Below are positions 6,271-7,274 of a stretch of 7,274 bases of DNA, piece after piece. Source of the DNA: JAEZKC01 sp046538945 (GTDB lineage Bacteria > Fibrobacterota > Chitinivibrionia > Chitinivibrionales > Chitinispirillaceae); contig JBKHHW010000161.1 of NCBI GenBank assembly GCA_046538945.1, forward strand, positions 1 through 7,274, read 5' to 3'. The notes beneath the pieces were generated by a model. The model was not told where the DNA came from and ran no database searches. It saw only the letters and a program-made list of their open reading frames with translations. Every line of letters begins with the position of its first letter. Positions within the stretch are counted from its first letter, which is position 1. A program made the position numbers and the translations under genes.

Positions 6271-7221
6271 ATGAAATCGGTTCCGTTCAAAAAAGGTCTG
6301 CTCAAGCTCAGTAAGAATACATACGCCTATCTTCAGCCGGATGGCGGCTGGGGTTTGAGCAATGCGGGGCTTGTCGTCGGAAAAGAATCATCACTTCTGG
6401 TCGACACGCTCTACGATCTCAAGCTGACATCCCAAATGCTTGATGAAATGAGTTCTGTTCTGCCGTCGGGGAAAACTATCGATTATCTCTTCAATACTCA
6501 TGCAAACGGGGATCACTGGTTCGGCAACAGCCTTCTCAAGGGGGCGCGGATCATATCCACCGAGGCGTGTCTGCGGGAAATGAAGGAGCTTCCGCCCAAA
6601 AAGATGAATCTGCTAATGAGGTTATCCTTTCTTCTGGGCAAGGGGGGAAAATATGCCAGGGAGTCGTTCCGGCGGTTCCATTACGGTAACATCAAACCCC
6701 TTTTTCCTCAGAAAACATTCAGCGGTGAGATGGAGATTGAACTGGGCGATATCGGTGTAAAGCTGATCGAGCTTGGTCCTGCACATACAAAAGGGGATGC
6801 CGTGGCGTTTCTGCCGGATAGAAAAATCGTGTTTGCGGCTGATCTGCTGTTTATCAATTCCACGCCCCTTGTATGGGGATTCCCTTTAAGTAACATGATC
6901 AGAGCTTGTGAGTATCTGCTTGATCTCGATGCCCACACTTTCGTTCCCGGCCATGGCCCGGTAACCGACAAAAGTGGAGTGGAAGAGGTGAAGAGGTATT
7001 GTGAATTTATAGACAAACAGGGCCGCACTGTTCTGAGCGAAAATTGTTCACTGGTGGAGGCTGCAAAGAGAATTGATCTGAAGCAATACGCTTCCTGGGC
7101 TCATCAGGAGCGTCATGTGGCCAATCTGTATTGTGTATATAGAGAAATGTTTCCGGGTAAGAAGCCGCTGGGGCCAATTTCGGTTTTCGGGCTCATGGAG
7201 GAGTTCAGAAGAAAAGAATGA
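6271..7221 (+). CDS. Metallo-beta-lactamase-fold hydrolase with HxNxDH motif
   Basis: 316 residues with no signal peptide, so probably cytoplasmic. The MBL fold is shown by the early N-A-G-L-V-V and L-L-V-D-T strands and by the metal motifs T76-H77-A-N79-G-D81-H82, H172 (G-P-A-H-T-K-G-D), D191 (A-A-D-L-L-F) and H228 (V-P-G-H-G-P). The usual second His of HxHxDH is Asn79. The N-T-H-A-N-G-D-H form occurs in a subset of the superfamily, so the protein need not be inactive, but metal binding at site 1 may be altered. An insert at about 105-145 rich in Lys/Arg and Leu, and a C-terminal helical extension (about 235-316), go beyond the core fold. The substrate cannot be read from sequence. The ATG has AAGAGGA (6258-6264) at 6-nt spacing. 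The 227 nt upstream hold no convincing promoter, although TGACC occurs twice (6188-6192, 6202-6206). No functional link to the esterase gene is apparent. Confidence 0.88.
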   Translation: MKSVPFKKGLLKLSKNTYAYLQPDGGWGLSNAGLVVGKESSLLVDTLYDLKLTSQMLDEMSSVLPSGKTIDYLFNTHANGDHWFGNSLLKGARIISTEACLREMKELPPKKMNLLMRLSFLLGKGGKYARESFRRFHYGNIKPLFPQKTFSGEMEIELGDIGVKLIELGPAHTKGDAVAFLPDRKIVFAADLLFINSTPLVWGFPLSNMIRACEYLLDLDAHTFVPGHGPVTDKSGVEEVKRYCEFIDKQGRTVLSENCSLVEAAKRIDLKQYASWAHQERHVANLYCVYREMFPGKKPLGPISVFGLMEEFRRKE

Positions 7222-7231
7222 AAACTCGTCA

Positions 7232-7274
7232 TTAGCTGTTCAGTTTCGCAGTGATTCTCACAAGTTTTCCATTC
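7232..7274 (-). CDS. Possible last 13 codons of a convergent gene (5' part outside window)
   Basis: On the minus strand the frame ending at TAA 7232-7234 reads N-G-K-L-V-R-I-T-A-K-L-N-S. This resembles the final beta-strand of a C-terminal domain such as the sorting tails seen elsewhere in the window. It would converge on the MBL gene with a 10-nt gap. Thirteen codons are too few to be sure, and an open frame of this length is common by chance. Confidence 0.25.
   Translation of the reverse strand, partial: NGKLVRITAKLNS

Overview
The window looks like ordinary chromosomal sequence from an anaerobic or microaerophilic Gram-negative bacterium that secretes polysaccharide-degrading enzymes. The best guess is the FCB group, possibly Fibrobacterota (Chitinivibrio/Chitinispirillum-like). 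This is an inference from three things: a GH18 chitinase tail ending in a sorting-type beta domain, a large signal-peptide-bearing esterase with a related domain, and a PerR-rubrerythrin peroxide operon. No rRNA or other taxonomic marker is present, so the placement is tentative.

Layout. (1) 2-454 (+): 3' end of a GH18-like secreted glycosidase with a C-terminal sorting-type domain, facing a strong hairpin at 497-536. (2) 572-1563 (-): a two-gene operon, perR then rubrerythrin, with only 2 nt between the genes. Its promoter has a perfect TTGACA -35 box, and a 19-bp Fur/PerR-type palindrome abuts the -10 box. (3) 1836-2630 (+): a divergently transcribed PrsW-family intramembrane protease. (4) 2631-3055: a gene-poor stretch holding a promoter-like sequence, an 8-bp inverted repeat that could fold a leader or small RNA, a doubtful 73-codon reading frame, and a second promoter candidate. 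(5) 3056-6043 (+): a 995-residue secreted multidomain alpha/beta hydrolase of the acetylxylan-esterase-like type. (6) 6271-7221 (+): a metallo-beta-lactamase-fold hydrolase with an Asn in the zinc motif. (7) 7232-7274 (-): possibly the last 13 codons of a convergent gene.

How the genes work together. The one clearly integrated unit is perR-rbr: a peroxide-sensing repressor controlling itself and an enzyme that reduces H2O2. The chitinase fragment and the big esterase fit an extracellular polysaccharide-degradation lifestyle and share a sorting-like beta domain, terminal in one and internal in the other. PrsW and the MBL hydrolase have no evident functional link to their neighbours. I see no mobile element, CRISPR array, tRNA/rRNA or defence island, and nothing that amounts to a wholly new system. 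The most unusual item is the domain architecture of the 995-residue hydrolase.
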